From NCBI GenBank assembly GCA_001953115.1, contig LSSL01000029.1, positions 1-64,000 on the forward strand: 64,000 nt of DNA. The letters are read 5' to 3'. A program made the translations under genes and the position numbers. Every line of letters begins with the position of its first letter. Position 1 is the stretch's first letter. This DNA comes from Smittium mucronatum. Lineage: Eukaryota > Kickxellomycota > Harpellomycetes > Harpellales > Legeriomycetaceae. Positions 36,375-49,200 of this stretch are shown here, in pieces. The notes below the pieces were generated by a model. It made no database searches, was not told the origin of the DNA, and was given only the letters and a program-made list of their open reading frames with translations.

Positions 36375-36848
36375 CAGGGTTTTCATTGTTAGAGATGACA
36401 ATTTTCATTTTTAGAGACGCATTATCGCATTATTGGGGAGATTTTTTTTCATTTTAGGATTCATAATATTACAGGATTGGAGATATTTATTTCCATAGAT
36501 ACAGACATTTTCCAACTTTGCGGAGAATAATTACTAATTTATTTATATTATTCACCGCAATTGTTTTTATAAAATATAATTGTAATTCAGATCATTGAAT
36601 TATATCGTCGGTCTCATATAAAATATCCAAGCTAGTTGATGGATTGTCATTTGAAGCTGTCAAAACACTCATAGAAAATAAAATCATAAAGTTAAAATAA
36701 AATGGCTAATAAAATAATAATTTATTTATGAATAAATTTCTATTATTTGTTATCATTATTAGTAATTATAGAGAAAATTTTAGATATACATATTTTTGAA
36801 ATTATTAAAAAAATGAAGAATCATCTTAATTAAATAATATCATATTTT

Positions 36849-37031
36849 TTGATTTTCGGTGACTTTAAATTTTGCTTTTTTCAATTCTCTGATGGTATGT
36901 TGAATGAGTTTGTTCTTGGTGAAATCATACACGATAGAAACTCTTCTATAAAAATAATTGTGGTGAATAATTCAAATCAAGTAGTAATTATTCCCCGTAA
37001 AGTGGGAAAATTTCTGTATCTATGGAAATAA
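36849..37031 (+). pseudogene. Short reading frame inside the fold-back element, faintly dUTPase-like
   Basis: A frame of about 60 codons with an ATG only at residue 17. Its C-terminal half runs GEIIHDRNSSIKIIVVNNSN and then IIPRKVGKFLYLWK. This loosely follows dUTPase motif 3 (GxIDxDYxGxIxV) and motif 4 (GDRIAQL), but the key Asp and Tyr of motif 3 are absent. The mirrored left arm encodes a related end (VNNINKLVIILRKVGK, then CLYLWK and stop). The resemblance may simply follow from the inverted-repeat DNA. If it is a gene remnant, it is not functional as written. Confidence 0.2.
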
Positions 37032-37054
37032 ATGACTCTAACCCTGAAATATTA

Positions 37055-37297
37055 TTACTCCTAAAATGGAAAAAAAAATCATCAATAGTGTAATAATGTG
37101 TCTCTAAAAATGAAAAAAAATATCAACAAAAATTTAAAAATATGTCACTATAAATGAAAAAACATGTCTCCAATAATTTAATAATGTATCTTTAAAAATT
37201 TAATAATGTGTTTTTAACAATGAAAAAAAATCTCATCAATAATTACATAATGTGTCTCTAAAAATAAAAAGTGTCACTCTAACAATGAAAAACCTTG
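37055..37297. repeat. Degenerate ~44-bp tandem repeat in the right arm
   Basis: About five to seven imperfect units built on TGTCTCTAAAAATGAAAAAA followed by ATC..CAATAATTTAATAA. Some units are shortened to about 20 bases. The corresponding left arm (36375-36460) contains only about two units. Confidence 0.6.
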
Positions 37298-40200
37298 CAA
37301 TAATTATTTATAGTCTCAAATTGAGATAAATTTTCCTAATTTGGATTTATAAAAAAATTTATTCGCTAATTATAATATTTTACCTAATAAAAAATTTATT
37401 ATAAATCTAGATTTTTTCTAAAATTAAATAAGAAACTTTTGTAAGTAAAAAGTCTTGTTTACTAAATAATAAATCATATTTTTAATCATATCTTGATAAA
37501 ATAAGAATTTAAATATGCTATGTTATGTTATCTTACCTAAAAATTAAATCTCAATTTTTTAATTTTTAAATGTTATTCAAGATTTATTATGCTATGAGAT
37601 GAATGATATTAATAATTAAAACTAAAATACATTTTTAATTCATATTTTTGTAGATTTATTTATTTAAGAATAAATAAAATATATTACACTCTTAAAGTTT
37701 TATTATTTTTTTTTGGATTTAAAGTGAGCTAAATAAATTTATTTATAAAGTTGCAAATATTGTAAAATATATTTTAATGGACATAAAAATACAAATGTGT
37801 TAGTTTTATACAAAAAATAATTCTTTTTATCAATTCAGCATAAATTTCTGGTTTAGGCGAAGTTATTTTTCACTTCAAGTCTTAATAATAAGCATTTTCC
37901 TCAACCCAAAAAAAGACACACTTAAATAAGTTTGATAAGTTATATATTGTGAATTAAAATAGTTACTTATCCGATTTAAAAATTTAGTGGTGGTAAATTT
38001 TAATTATATTTCGGGTGAAAGAAAATCTCAAAATATAATTGATTGGTTTTGAAAGATCCTATAATATAAATCATTTAATTTTGAAACTTTGAAAAAAAAA
38101 CTTCAATAACATAAAATAATTTGTGAATAAAATAGCTCGAGATAATAGGGAATATATAAATAATAAAAATCAATATTTATAATATGTTTCCAGTCAAAAT
38201 TTTCACACGTATAGTTAAATTATTTACCTTAATAGATATTATTTTAAGTTTACAACAATTTTTCGGGTATATCGGGAAAAAATATTTCATGATATTATTA
38301 TGCGCCTGATTTAGCTTTTTTTTTTTATAGATATGAAAAAAATAAATATTTCTTAAATTCTTCCATGTTAGAACCAATAGAACAATAGTATATTAAGGTT
38401 GAAATTTCAAATCTGGTAAAATTTAGCCGACAGATGGAACCTTTTTTCTAGATATAGTATAAATATGTGATTAAATACGTTTTTGTTGAGACATCGCTTA
38501 ATGGGAATATCTAAATTATTATAAAATATAAATATAGCTATAAATATATAATCTAATAATGAGACAAAAATGCTTCTCTTTGAAAACCACATTTATTTTT
38601 TATTTTTAGATTTATATACCAAATTTAACCTTTAACAATCCAAAAAATAGTATCTCATCATAAATACAGATATTAATATTTATAATTATCGAAATTAAAT
38701 CATTGAAATGCTATATTCCCTCTGTTAAGAAATTATAATGCTTGAATTTGAATATTTATGAAATATATAATTTAAGTTTGGTACTATTTTTTGGGGCTAA
38801 TTTGTTTTATAATAAAAATTAGATGGATTCATTATAAGAAGATGATCAAAATTGTTTTATTTACAAGAAATAAATACTTTAGACTATTTCTAAATTCTTT
38901 TATAATATTTTTTTGCCATATTTTAACAATAATTATTTATAAAAATAATATATTGTAACTAAGCTTTATTTTTTGGTTTTCTTATAAGATTAAACCGCTT
39001 TTGAAGTAATATGGGAAGAAATTTTTTTTCTCGATGATTAGGAAATTTCATGTCAAATATATTGTAATATTTAACATGTTTTTTTTTAAAAAAAAGCTAA
39101 AATATTAAAACTTGTTTAATTTTAGCCGAAATAGATTTATTATATGAAAAAATAACCTTATTTTTATATACTGAACCAAAAAAATCTTATTATTTTTACT
39201 CAATTATTATTTAATTTTTCTGTTTTTTGGAACATTCCTATTTTTTTTATAATTTAAATTTATTAGAAAAATTTATTTATTAAAATAAAATAAAAAATAA
39301 AACATCATGTAGCGAAAGTCTTATAATTCTGGGAAAATAAAATATTATTTCCACATTTTTATAAAAATTTAAATGGTAGTAAGATATTTTGAAACCATTT
39401 TTGTCTTATTAAACTTCGATTCAGTCACATTAGAGGCTTAATGAAGACAAGAAATAAAATTAGGGCCAATTCTATTACAGGATTATTTTTTTTTAAGTTT
39501 AATTGATATTATGAAATATTTTTTATTATCTTCTAAAAAGAATGAAAAAAATTGAATTTTCGGAGTGGCGATAAAAGAGAAACGTTAGTTTCTAAATGAT
39601 TTTTGTTTAGGCTTAGTTTAAACGATTAAGTTTGGGTCTTTTAATATTTAAAGAGAAATATTTTTATGGCCAATAATTCATTAAAGAATATATTTTTTGA
39701 ATCATAAATTTTTTGAATGTATCCTAATTTTTAATTTTTCATAAAATTAAACCAATAGAAAGTTATAGGGAATCCGAATAAATATATTTACACAAAACTT
39801 ATATATATATTACATAAATTTGCTACTATCATCTTGGAATTAACTGATTTTTTTCTAATCCAAAATAAGGGGGGAGGGGTGACTTATAATTTAAAAATAC
39901 TAAACGCTATTCGAAAATAAAAGTATTTGTTTTAATAAATTTAGAAAATGAAATATTTCATAATTTTCGGGATTATTCCAAATATGCGGATTTTATTTGA
40001 AATATCTAGATATCAAGTCCAAGTTTAAATTTATGTGGTTTTAAATCAAAAAATCAATTTATTTTTTAAAAGGAATCGATGGTAACTTTTATTAATTATA
40101 CGTGTGCTATATGTATTTTTATTTTTAGAGTTCTTAACTCACTATTATAATTTTTTTAAGCTCTAAAATAAATTCAATATAAAAAAGCTTTAATTTTAAA

Positions 40201-43200
40201 TTTTCAGTCATAGGAAATTTTTATTGAATTTTTGGTATTTTAGTAAAAAAAACTTTTAATTAAGACAATAAATCTCACTTAAAACGATGAAATCTGTATA
40301 TAAAATAGCATAAAATATTACTGAAAGCATAAAAAAATAATTGAGTTTACACACAAACACATATATAAATATAAATATCAAAAAACCAATTCTATTTTAA
40401 ATTAGTTCCTTTGATTTTAAATATGTAAAAATATTTATTTTTGTTTTCGTGATTAGAGGTATTAAAAGTATTCATTTTTTTTATCTAAATCAATAAAAAT
40501 TAAAGCTATGATATCAAAAATTATTGATTTTTTTTATGTAAGAATATAAAAAATGATGACATTTTGAAAAGTTTATGGAAATTTCCATTTTTAGGATTTT
40601 TAATGCATTACAAAGTTTAACTTTTTTGAATTTTTGGCTGTTTAATCTTGAGCCAAAGTTTTTTATAAATAAAAAAAAAGAATCAAATTATGAAATTTGG
40701 CGCCCAAAATAGACATAAAACCTCTATTTAATAAAATATTAACTAAGTTTTCCCTCTTAATTTTTCAAATTATGAAAAGGTAAAAAATATAAAGAATGAA
40801 ATAATAACTTTTTGGAATATTATTAGGTTTTTTAAATGAAAAATTAAAATTATTTTGGCTCGGTTAAAATCAAAAAATTATTTTTTTTAAAAAATAACTT
40901 AAAAATCTAAATTCAAAAAAAAGTTATTTGAAAGTGTTTCAAAAATTTATTAAAATGAAATAAATATAGATCTTTATAATCTTAAATTTTCCAAAATAAT
41001 TTAAAATATATCTAAGATATATATAAAGCGAAAAAAATAAAGTATATTGTGCTAAGATAAGTATATTATTCTAAAAAATAACATTAGATTATGAATTTTA
41101 GGTTAAATCACAATTTTTTTGTTTAAATTGTGACTAAATACATATTTTTTAGTCATACTAATAAATAATTCAAAATAGTCACTAACAAATTTGGAATTTA
41201 TATTTTAATTTTTAAATTATTACTAGCCTATAAATATCGAATTTTTAGAATTAATTTTTTATGATTCTTTTTAAGGAGTTTAATTATTTTTTTTGCAAAT
41301 CATTAGTTAAAAAAAATAATCGTATATTCGCTATATTTATAAAAAACTTAAAATTTATTTTAAAAAAATAAAAATTTATAAAAATATTTTATCCGATTCA
41401 TTATAAAAAAAATATGGATTCTAATTTTATTATTTATCTTATCGATAAAAGATTTTTATTTATTTTATTTTTATGTTTAGATATGTTTTATTATTATTCT
41501 AATCATTTTGGGTGATTATTTTGCGATAGGTTTTTTATATTCGGTTATTTTTAAAGTTTTTATAACCAAAAGAAAAATATATTGACTTTATTAATATGTA
41601 TTCAGAAAAATGATTTTTTGAAATATTTATTTTGAAAAACTAGGAATTTCCATCGCATAAATAAAAAAATAAAGATTTAAACAGAAAAATAATTATTTTT
41701 TTCAAGAGCTTCTGACTATGATAGAAAAAATACATAAATCCTTAGTTGATTATTAGTGGTCATATTGTTATAATTTTTTAAAAAATATTATTTTCCATTA
41801 AAAAAGTATCGATATTAACTTAGTTATATAAAAACTATCTCAAATATTTTGATAATTAAATATATTTTAAGAAAAAATGGGTTTAAAACATATAAACTCA
41901 ATAAAAACATTTTTTTGGCTGTATTAAAAATAATTTTCTTTTTAACTGTGAAAATATAAATATACAAATAATTAAAGTCTCTTTGTAATGAATTTAAATC
42001 AATTTTCTGTGTATATCCGAAAAAACTATAGTTTAGCATTTTTTTAATATTTTAATATAAATATTTTCTATAGATATTGCATAAAAATATTAAATTTTAA
42101 TTAATGCGAAACATAAAAAAATTTAATGAAATAAAATATGGATATTTAAACACAATGTGGTTAGTTCCTGTATTCGATTTGTATTTTTTTGGGTTATTAT
42201 CAAATTAAAGATATTTTAGGGACCATAAATTTATAAAAAATAAAATAAAATTTATTAAATCCAATTTTTCATTAATTCTTTATCAGCAATTTTTTTTTAT
42301 AAAAAACAATCGATTTATATCAATATAGACATATCATAAAAAAATTAATAAATTTTAAAATGTCCATGTGGTGATAAAATTTAATTTTAATCAATGATTC
42401 ATTCAAAAGTTTTATAGCCTTAATTCACTTTTATTCTATCTTAAAGAGAAATCTATACTTGTAATTTCTAATTAGATTTTTTTTAAGGAAAATATTAGTA
42501 GAACAAAGCAAAAATAAAAATTTAATTTATAAATTTTAATATTCAATTATTACAACTCATAAGAATTTTATCTATTATAAATTAAGTTTTATATTTGGTT
42601 TAAAAAATGTTCGAAGTTTTTTATTCTCTATTATTTATAATTGGGGGATTATTTTAAATACAAGAGCTTTTTAAAACTAAAATATAATTTTCTACAAATA
42701 AAAAAAATGTATATTTAAACCAATAAAAATGGGAAAATATAAAAGCAGATACAAGTTTTCTTAATTTAATATTAACTAATTCTTTTGAAATGATGATTCT
42801 TGAACAATCAACAAATTTATGGTTTATCTTATAGCAATATATTCAAATAATGGAAATAGAATATATTAAATAAAAAAAATCCTAATTATAAGAGAATTTC
42901 AAATATAATACTATTATTAAATAAAATTAAAAGAATATTTACAAAACTCAACATAATTATTATAGTTTTATAATCGAATGATAGCTTCAGTAATGCCAAT
43001 AAATTATTTTTCAAAACGAAAAAAAGAAACCCTATGATTAAATACTTTTTTAATAATCAAAATTTCAGGTTGAAATATATTTATTTTTCAATTATTCTAA
43101 AATAATTAATAAAAAAATCATTCATTTTTTATTTTGGATTTATAAAATTTTTCTGTATTTAAAGCTTAACAATGAGAATTATTATTAACTCTAACAAATG

Positions 43201-46200
43201 TTTTTATTTATTAAGAAAAAGAAAAAATATAAAAATTCTATTAAATTAAAGTTTTGAGATGTTTTTTATATCTTATATTATATTAATAAGGAAAAAAAAT
43301 ATTTGATAATAAATAGGGGTTTTTTTATTTTATGGATTTATTATAAATATTTTTTTAGAAGTTCGATTTAAAGTATCAAAATATTTATTTTAATAAATCG
43401 GATAATTTTATAAATTTAAATATTCTGTTAAAATTTGGAAAAATGGTATTATGTTATATTTTTTCTATTTTTTTTTGAGAATTTAAGGTATAAATATTTG
43501 GGCTTGGGTTATTTATTTCTTAAAATAAACAAAGTTGAAAAAAGAATTATAATCATAAACAATTTCTTTTAAGGCTTTACGCGATGTTTTAATTTTAATT
43601 TTATTCCATTATTGGAATAGATAATAATTGAATGCTATTATTTTTGATAATTGCTTTTATATTCGGTTTTATTTTATTTAATTAATAAATTATAAGTTAA
43701 ACATAAAATTTTATGTTTTACATTTTAAAATAATTTAAAGAAACAAATACATTTAAATTTTACAAATGTGAAATCTTAATATGTATATTAAATTTGATTA
43801 TCGTCATTTTTGGACTAAATTATATATTAAAAGTTATAAATTATCAAATAGTAAACCATATTACCTTCGTTTAAATTTTAAAAAATAAAATTAATAGTGT
43901 TAAAATTCATAGTATAAATAAAATACTATTATTTAGATGATGTTACAAAATAGATAACACATTAAATATTTTACAGATGCTTTTATTTATTAAAAAATAT
44001 TTTATTAATGGTAAATAATTATTTATTATCCGATAATTTTTAATAATTTTTATAAAAAATTATTCGATGCTTAAGAACCCCCCCCCCCCCAAATATTACG
44101 TATTATTAACAATTAAACTATAAAATAATGGGTTATAATAGGCATATATATGTTATTATGAACTACCCTGCTTCTCTTCATTTTTTACCCTTAGTATTAT
44201 AACATATTAACACTAATAAATTATCACCGAGATCAAGTAAAATTAAAAATATAATTTTTTTTTTAACATATACATCATATCCAATTAGATATATATGTAT
44301 ATATATATTAAAACAGGTATATTCTATCTAAATGACTAAAAATAACCATATTTACCTTTATTATTACGGATTTATCATTTATTTATATATTCCGATTTTT
44401 TTAAGGTATATTTTTATAAAATTATGATTTTAAACATGAAAATAAACGAAACTCTAAAAATATTGCATTTTTTTAGGAGTTATCATTTTTTTGATGTAAA
44501 TAACGAATTAAATATAACTTGAATTATGACCAATAATAATCAGCTTAACTGGATACAATAATTAAACAAACTGATGTATTATTAGCATTATAAAACCAAT
44601 AATTTTTTAATATCCTTTAAATTACATAAGAACACAATTCACCCATCCCAAAATAAGAAAATTTATATGAAATTTATAAATAAATTATGGCTTTGATTAT
44701 AGAGGTAGAGGCTAAACTTTAAATCATTTTTTTGCATTAAAAAATAAACAAAAATTGTATCTTTCAAATGAGAGTATTTTATTTTATAAAATTTATAATT
44801 TATATAAATAAAACATAAATTCATATTTAAATTTAAATAAGCGGTAATTGATAATGCCTTTTTGCTAATAATCGTATTTTATTTAAAACAAGATTGCCTT
44901 AAGGTTTTTCACCCCTCAGAATTAGTTTATAAATAAACCGATGTTATTAAAATAAGAGATCAAATCCCATTTTTAAGAAATATATAATATATTTTTGTAA
45001 TTTTAATTTTACAAGAAATCTATTTTAGTATTTTATGTTTATAATCATTTTTATTCTATATTAATAAGTAAGCTGAATTTAGATAATAGACCATTCAACT
45101 AAAAATCTTCATTTATATTTTTCGGATATGTTCAAAATATTTTTGAATAATAATAATAAATTTCGGAATTTTAATCATCAATTTTTTATTGAATTTTTTA
45201 ATCTGATAAAATTAGAAAGCTTTTTTATCTTATTCTCAAAAAATAGTTTTAGGTAAATCTTTTGAATATTTAAGATACTCAATATCCACAGATTTCTAAT
45301 TTTAAAATAAATATCCGATATTTTTTTAAATTTTTTATGAATTTATATTAATGGCTTTATATCACTCATATATATAGAAGAGTTATATGAAACTCGATGA
45401 TAATACAAAATTTCTCCCGAATTCTAAAAATCACCAAATATTTTGAAAGACATTTGTACTATATAATTTTATTGATATTTTTTAGGTCCCATTCTCCTAA
45501 AGCTACCGAAAGATTAGACTCTTGGCTTTAAATCCGAATCATTTCGAATGTAATAAGATGGGGGATTCTTTTTTATACCAATTTTTTTTGAAGCCCCTTA
45601 TAGGCCAAAAAATTTCAACTTAATATTAGGTAAATAATTCATCTTAGTTTTAAATATAGTGATAAATTTTGTGAATTCAAATTTTTCAAAGATTTTTTAT
45701 TTTAAATATGTTATTTCAAAGTAACAAAAAACGTTTTATTAAAAATAAAGATATTTAATAAAAAGAAAGTAAGAAATTTTTATAAATAAAAACTTCTGGT
45801 TTGCTAATAATATCTCACATATTTTATTCAATATACTAATAGAAAAAAAACTAATTGAAAATGAGGATATAATTAAAATATTTCTATGTTTTTTCAAATT
45901 TTTGTGTATAATTTTTTATTAATTTTTCTTAGTAAGGATGACTTTATGTTTGTTTATCCGATTTTTGCTTTTAATATATCTATTTGGACCATAAAATATG
46001 CTTGAATTCTTCTTCACAATCTTTTTCAATATGTTATTTTGGTGGCAAGGATGTAGTTAAAATCATTATTTTTTATATAAAAAATAAATTTAAAAAAACT
46101 CATCTAATTTTATTAATTGAAGTTTTTGAGTTTAAAATTTAATTAATTTTTCATTTTTTATTCGTCACCATAAAATGTGAAATTATCGTTAATTTTTTTT

Positions 46201-49200
46201 CAAAAAAAATTGATAGAAAAATAGTTATAAAATTCAGCTCTAATTTCAAAATTTATTATCATTTAATTATTGTTAAAAAAAACTGGCTTAAAAAAAATAA
46301 TAAAACCAAGAAAAAAAACAGTTTTATTTTAAATAAATAAGCGAAAAAAAATTAAAGCCGTCAGGTAAGCTCGAATTTTGTATATTTATGATAATTATAT
46401 ATCTGAACAACCATTTTAACTAAAATCAAATAATATTGAAAATATATACTTTCAAAGTAAACATATGTATAATTAAAAAGAAAAAAATATAACAATATTT
46501 ACATTGTAAAATAAAGTGATATTAAGCTCATTAATTTTTTTTTTCTGTTATAGAAGGATTAAAAGTATTGATATATATTCTTTTTCAGCATAATATATTA
46601 ATTAGATTAAGTAAAGAAATAAAAAATCTGATAAAAAAGTTTATGCTATAGACTCATATTGATTTTTAAATTTAAAAATAGCTCAAATTTAGACAGACAG
46701 ATAGAATTATATAAAAAAATTTCTCTTCTTGCAGGTTTTTTTTGGAAGGTGACAGGTAAATTTTTTTTTTGAAAAAAAAATTGGGAAAAAGCATTAAAAC
46801 CCCAGAGAATATTGATATATTTAGTGATAATAGATCCTTGAATTTTTTTAACGGATTTGGAAATCTCCTAAAATATTACATTTATATATACTAGTGAAAA
46901 ATATCATGTTTTTTATAAATTTAATCTAATTTTTATTTATCCATTAAAAAAAAATTATTTTTAGTGAAACACAAAAAAGCACAAATATAATTTTCAAAAA
47001 TATTTAAATTATTAAAAAAATCATCACATTACGGCCTTAAAATCTTAAATTTGCTTTTAAGCTCTTTAAATATAGTCAAAATAATAAAATAGATAAGAAA
47101 GTTTATGTATTTGGAATTCTTTTTATTTTGGTGGTGATATATAATATCAAAATTTTATAAAATTAATTAAGGAGGTGGATAAAAAATTTTTAGTCAAATT
47201 TTTTATCTTTTTTGATTAAAATTGTATTTTTATAAAAAAAAATATAGAAGAAAATCATTGTGTATAAATATTATCAAGATAAAACTAAGACAAATCTGAA
47301 TTCTAAAAAATTTTATTCAGAAAAAAAATCACACAGTTTGTAGTATTGATGGTAAAAACATTTTTGATTTTTTAAAAAGTAGTCCTTATAGAAAAAAAAT
47401 TGTTATTAAACCATTTTATAGCCCTTATTATTGTGAAAAATTGATATCCTGAATATATTATTATCTTAATTTCGAGACTAAAAATTGATTATATTAGAAA
47501 TATTTTAGAGATTTTGCTATTTAATGGTATTTATCTTATATTTAAGCATTTTATATAATTCTATCAATGCTTTCGCACTAAGTTTATTTTTAATTAGGAT
47601 AAAAAATTATTATTACATAATGCAATAATAAAAAACAATAATTTTATTATTATTAATATCATTATAAAGTTTTGATATCCCAATTTTGGTGAAAATTTTG
47701 AATTTTTTGTATTTATCATCGGGTTATACTTTAATCTTACAGCGCAATTAACGTAATTTTATATTTTTTCAAAAATTATTCGAAATTTTATAAGAAGCGG
47801 ATGGATTTAGAAAAAGTACACAAAATTAATTTATAGATAATTAATTTTAAAATTCCATTAATTCAATCCATCGATAAAAATATCTAATAGTAAAATTTAT
47901 TATATATATATGCATATGGGGTTTAAAATTATAATTTTATGCTTTAATATTCATTGAGGCTTTTATGGCTGATTTAGCTATACCCTTAACACAAAATTTT
48001 TATAAATTAATTCGATAATTTTTTGATATTCGGATAAATTAATAAACATAATTATTTACATTTTTTTTTAATGGGTAAAGAAAAAGGGCTTCGATATCAA
48101 GCCTCAAATTAATTTATCTAAATACATATATTTACTTTTGGTATTAGTCTTTCTCTTGAAAAATAAAATCTTTAATAAAGACTTTATTCATCTAAATTAA
48201 CGGAAAATTAATTGGATTTAAGCTTTTAACAAATAAAAAGAAACATCATAACCATAAATAAAATATAAAAATATGATTTAAATCGCTAGCAAAAATAATT
48301 CAATAACTTAATATTATTTTATTTAAAAAAAAATTCGAATATTTTTATCGATGAATATTTTCGATTCTGATATTAAACTTTAATTTATAAAAAATAGTGA
48401 TATAAACTTCATAAAAAATGTTATATTATCATTTTTTGAATTTTCTTTTAAAAAATTATCAAATAATAATTTTATTTATAAGTATTCAATTATTTTTTTT
48501 ACGCGCGTTTATTTTTAAGACTGAAACTAGCTTAATTTTATCTAATAAAAACTAAAATATTTTTTTTAGTTGAAAAAATTGTTTTTATATTAACATTTTT
48601 CATCATATAACTCTTTTATAAACAGGTTTTATTTTATTAATCATAAAAATCACATTAATAATCGTTTTTTAAAATATTATTAGCTTATTAAATTGAATAA
48701 AAAAATATACACACATACTAAAGCCTATTAATCATTTTTAGAGAAACTAATTCCCAAAAATCATTGTAATTTTTTTTCTGTAACAAACTATCAAAAAACT
48801 TTTTATTTTTATTTTTTACCTATATCAGGGTGCTAAATATTGTATAAATGTATTTAGAGACGAAGTTAAGTATTTCTACCCTAATTTTTACCATCTATAA
48901 TATTTAAAAAGCTCTTATGGACCGATTTACCAAAAAAAATCGAATAAAGATTTCGATGAGATAAAATATATTATCATTAATTTATTAATAAATTTTAACT
49001 ACTATTAAAAGTGATAACTTAATAACACCACTATCAAATATTTTAACATTTAATCGTAAACTGTTCAAACTTTGATAGCTTTAAAAGAATATTTTGGATC
49101 AATAAAATCTTCATATTTTAAATGCCAATACCTTAAATTTTTAGCTATCGATTTTATCTTATTTAAAACGAATCATATTTATCCTAGTGAAAATTTTTTT

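Larger units (their letters stand above)
36375..37297. mobile_element. Fold-back element with long inverted arms
   Basis: The termini pair: left CAGGGTTTTCATTGTTAGAG, right (reverse complement) CAAGGTTTTTCATTGTTAGAG. Inward, the arms keep pairing over more than 200 bases. GTCTGTATCTATGGAAATAAAT and the preceding AAAG-T-GGAAAAT block near 36985-37031 recur in reverse complement at about 36488-36528, with AATTG-GGTGAATAAT further inside. A TA precedes the left end, as in Tc1/mariner or pogo insertions; on the right I see CA. The subterminal part of the arms is built from periodic TTTTTAGAGACGC/ATTATTGGGGAG-type motifs. In the right arm these are expanded into several degenerate copies. No transposase is recognisable. 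Confidence 0.6.

Noticed and set aside
37055..37297. Short regularly spaced repeats considered as a CRISPR array
   Set aside because: Units are degenerate, adjacent without unique spacers, and part of an inverted-repeat element in a eukaryotic genome.
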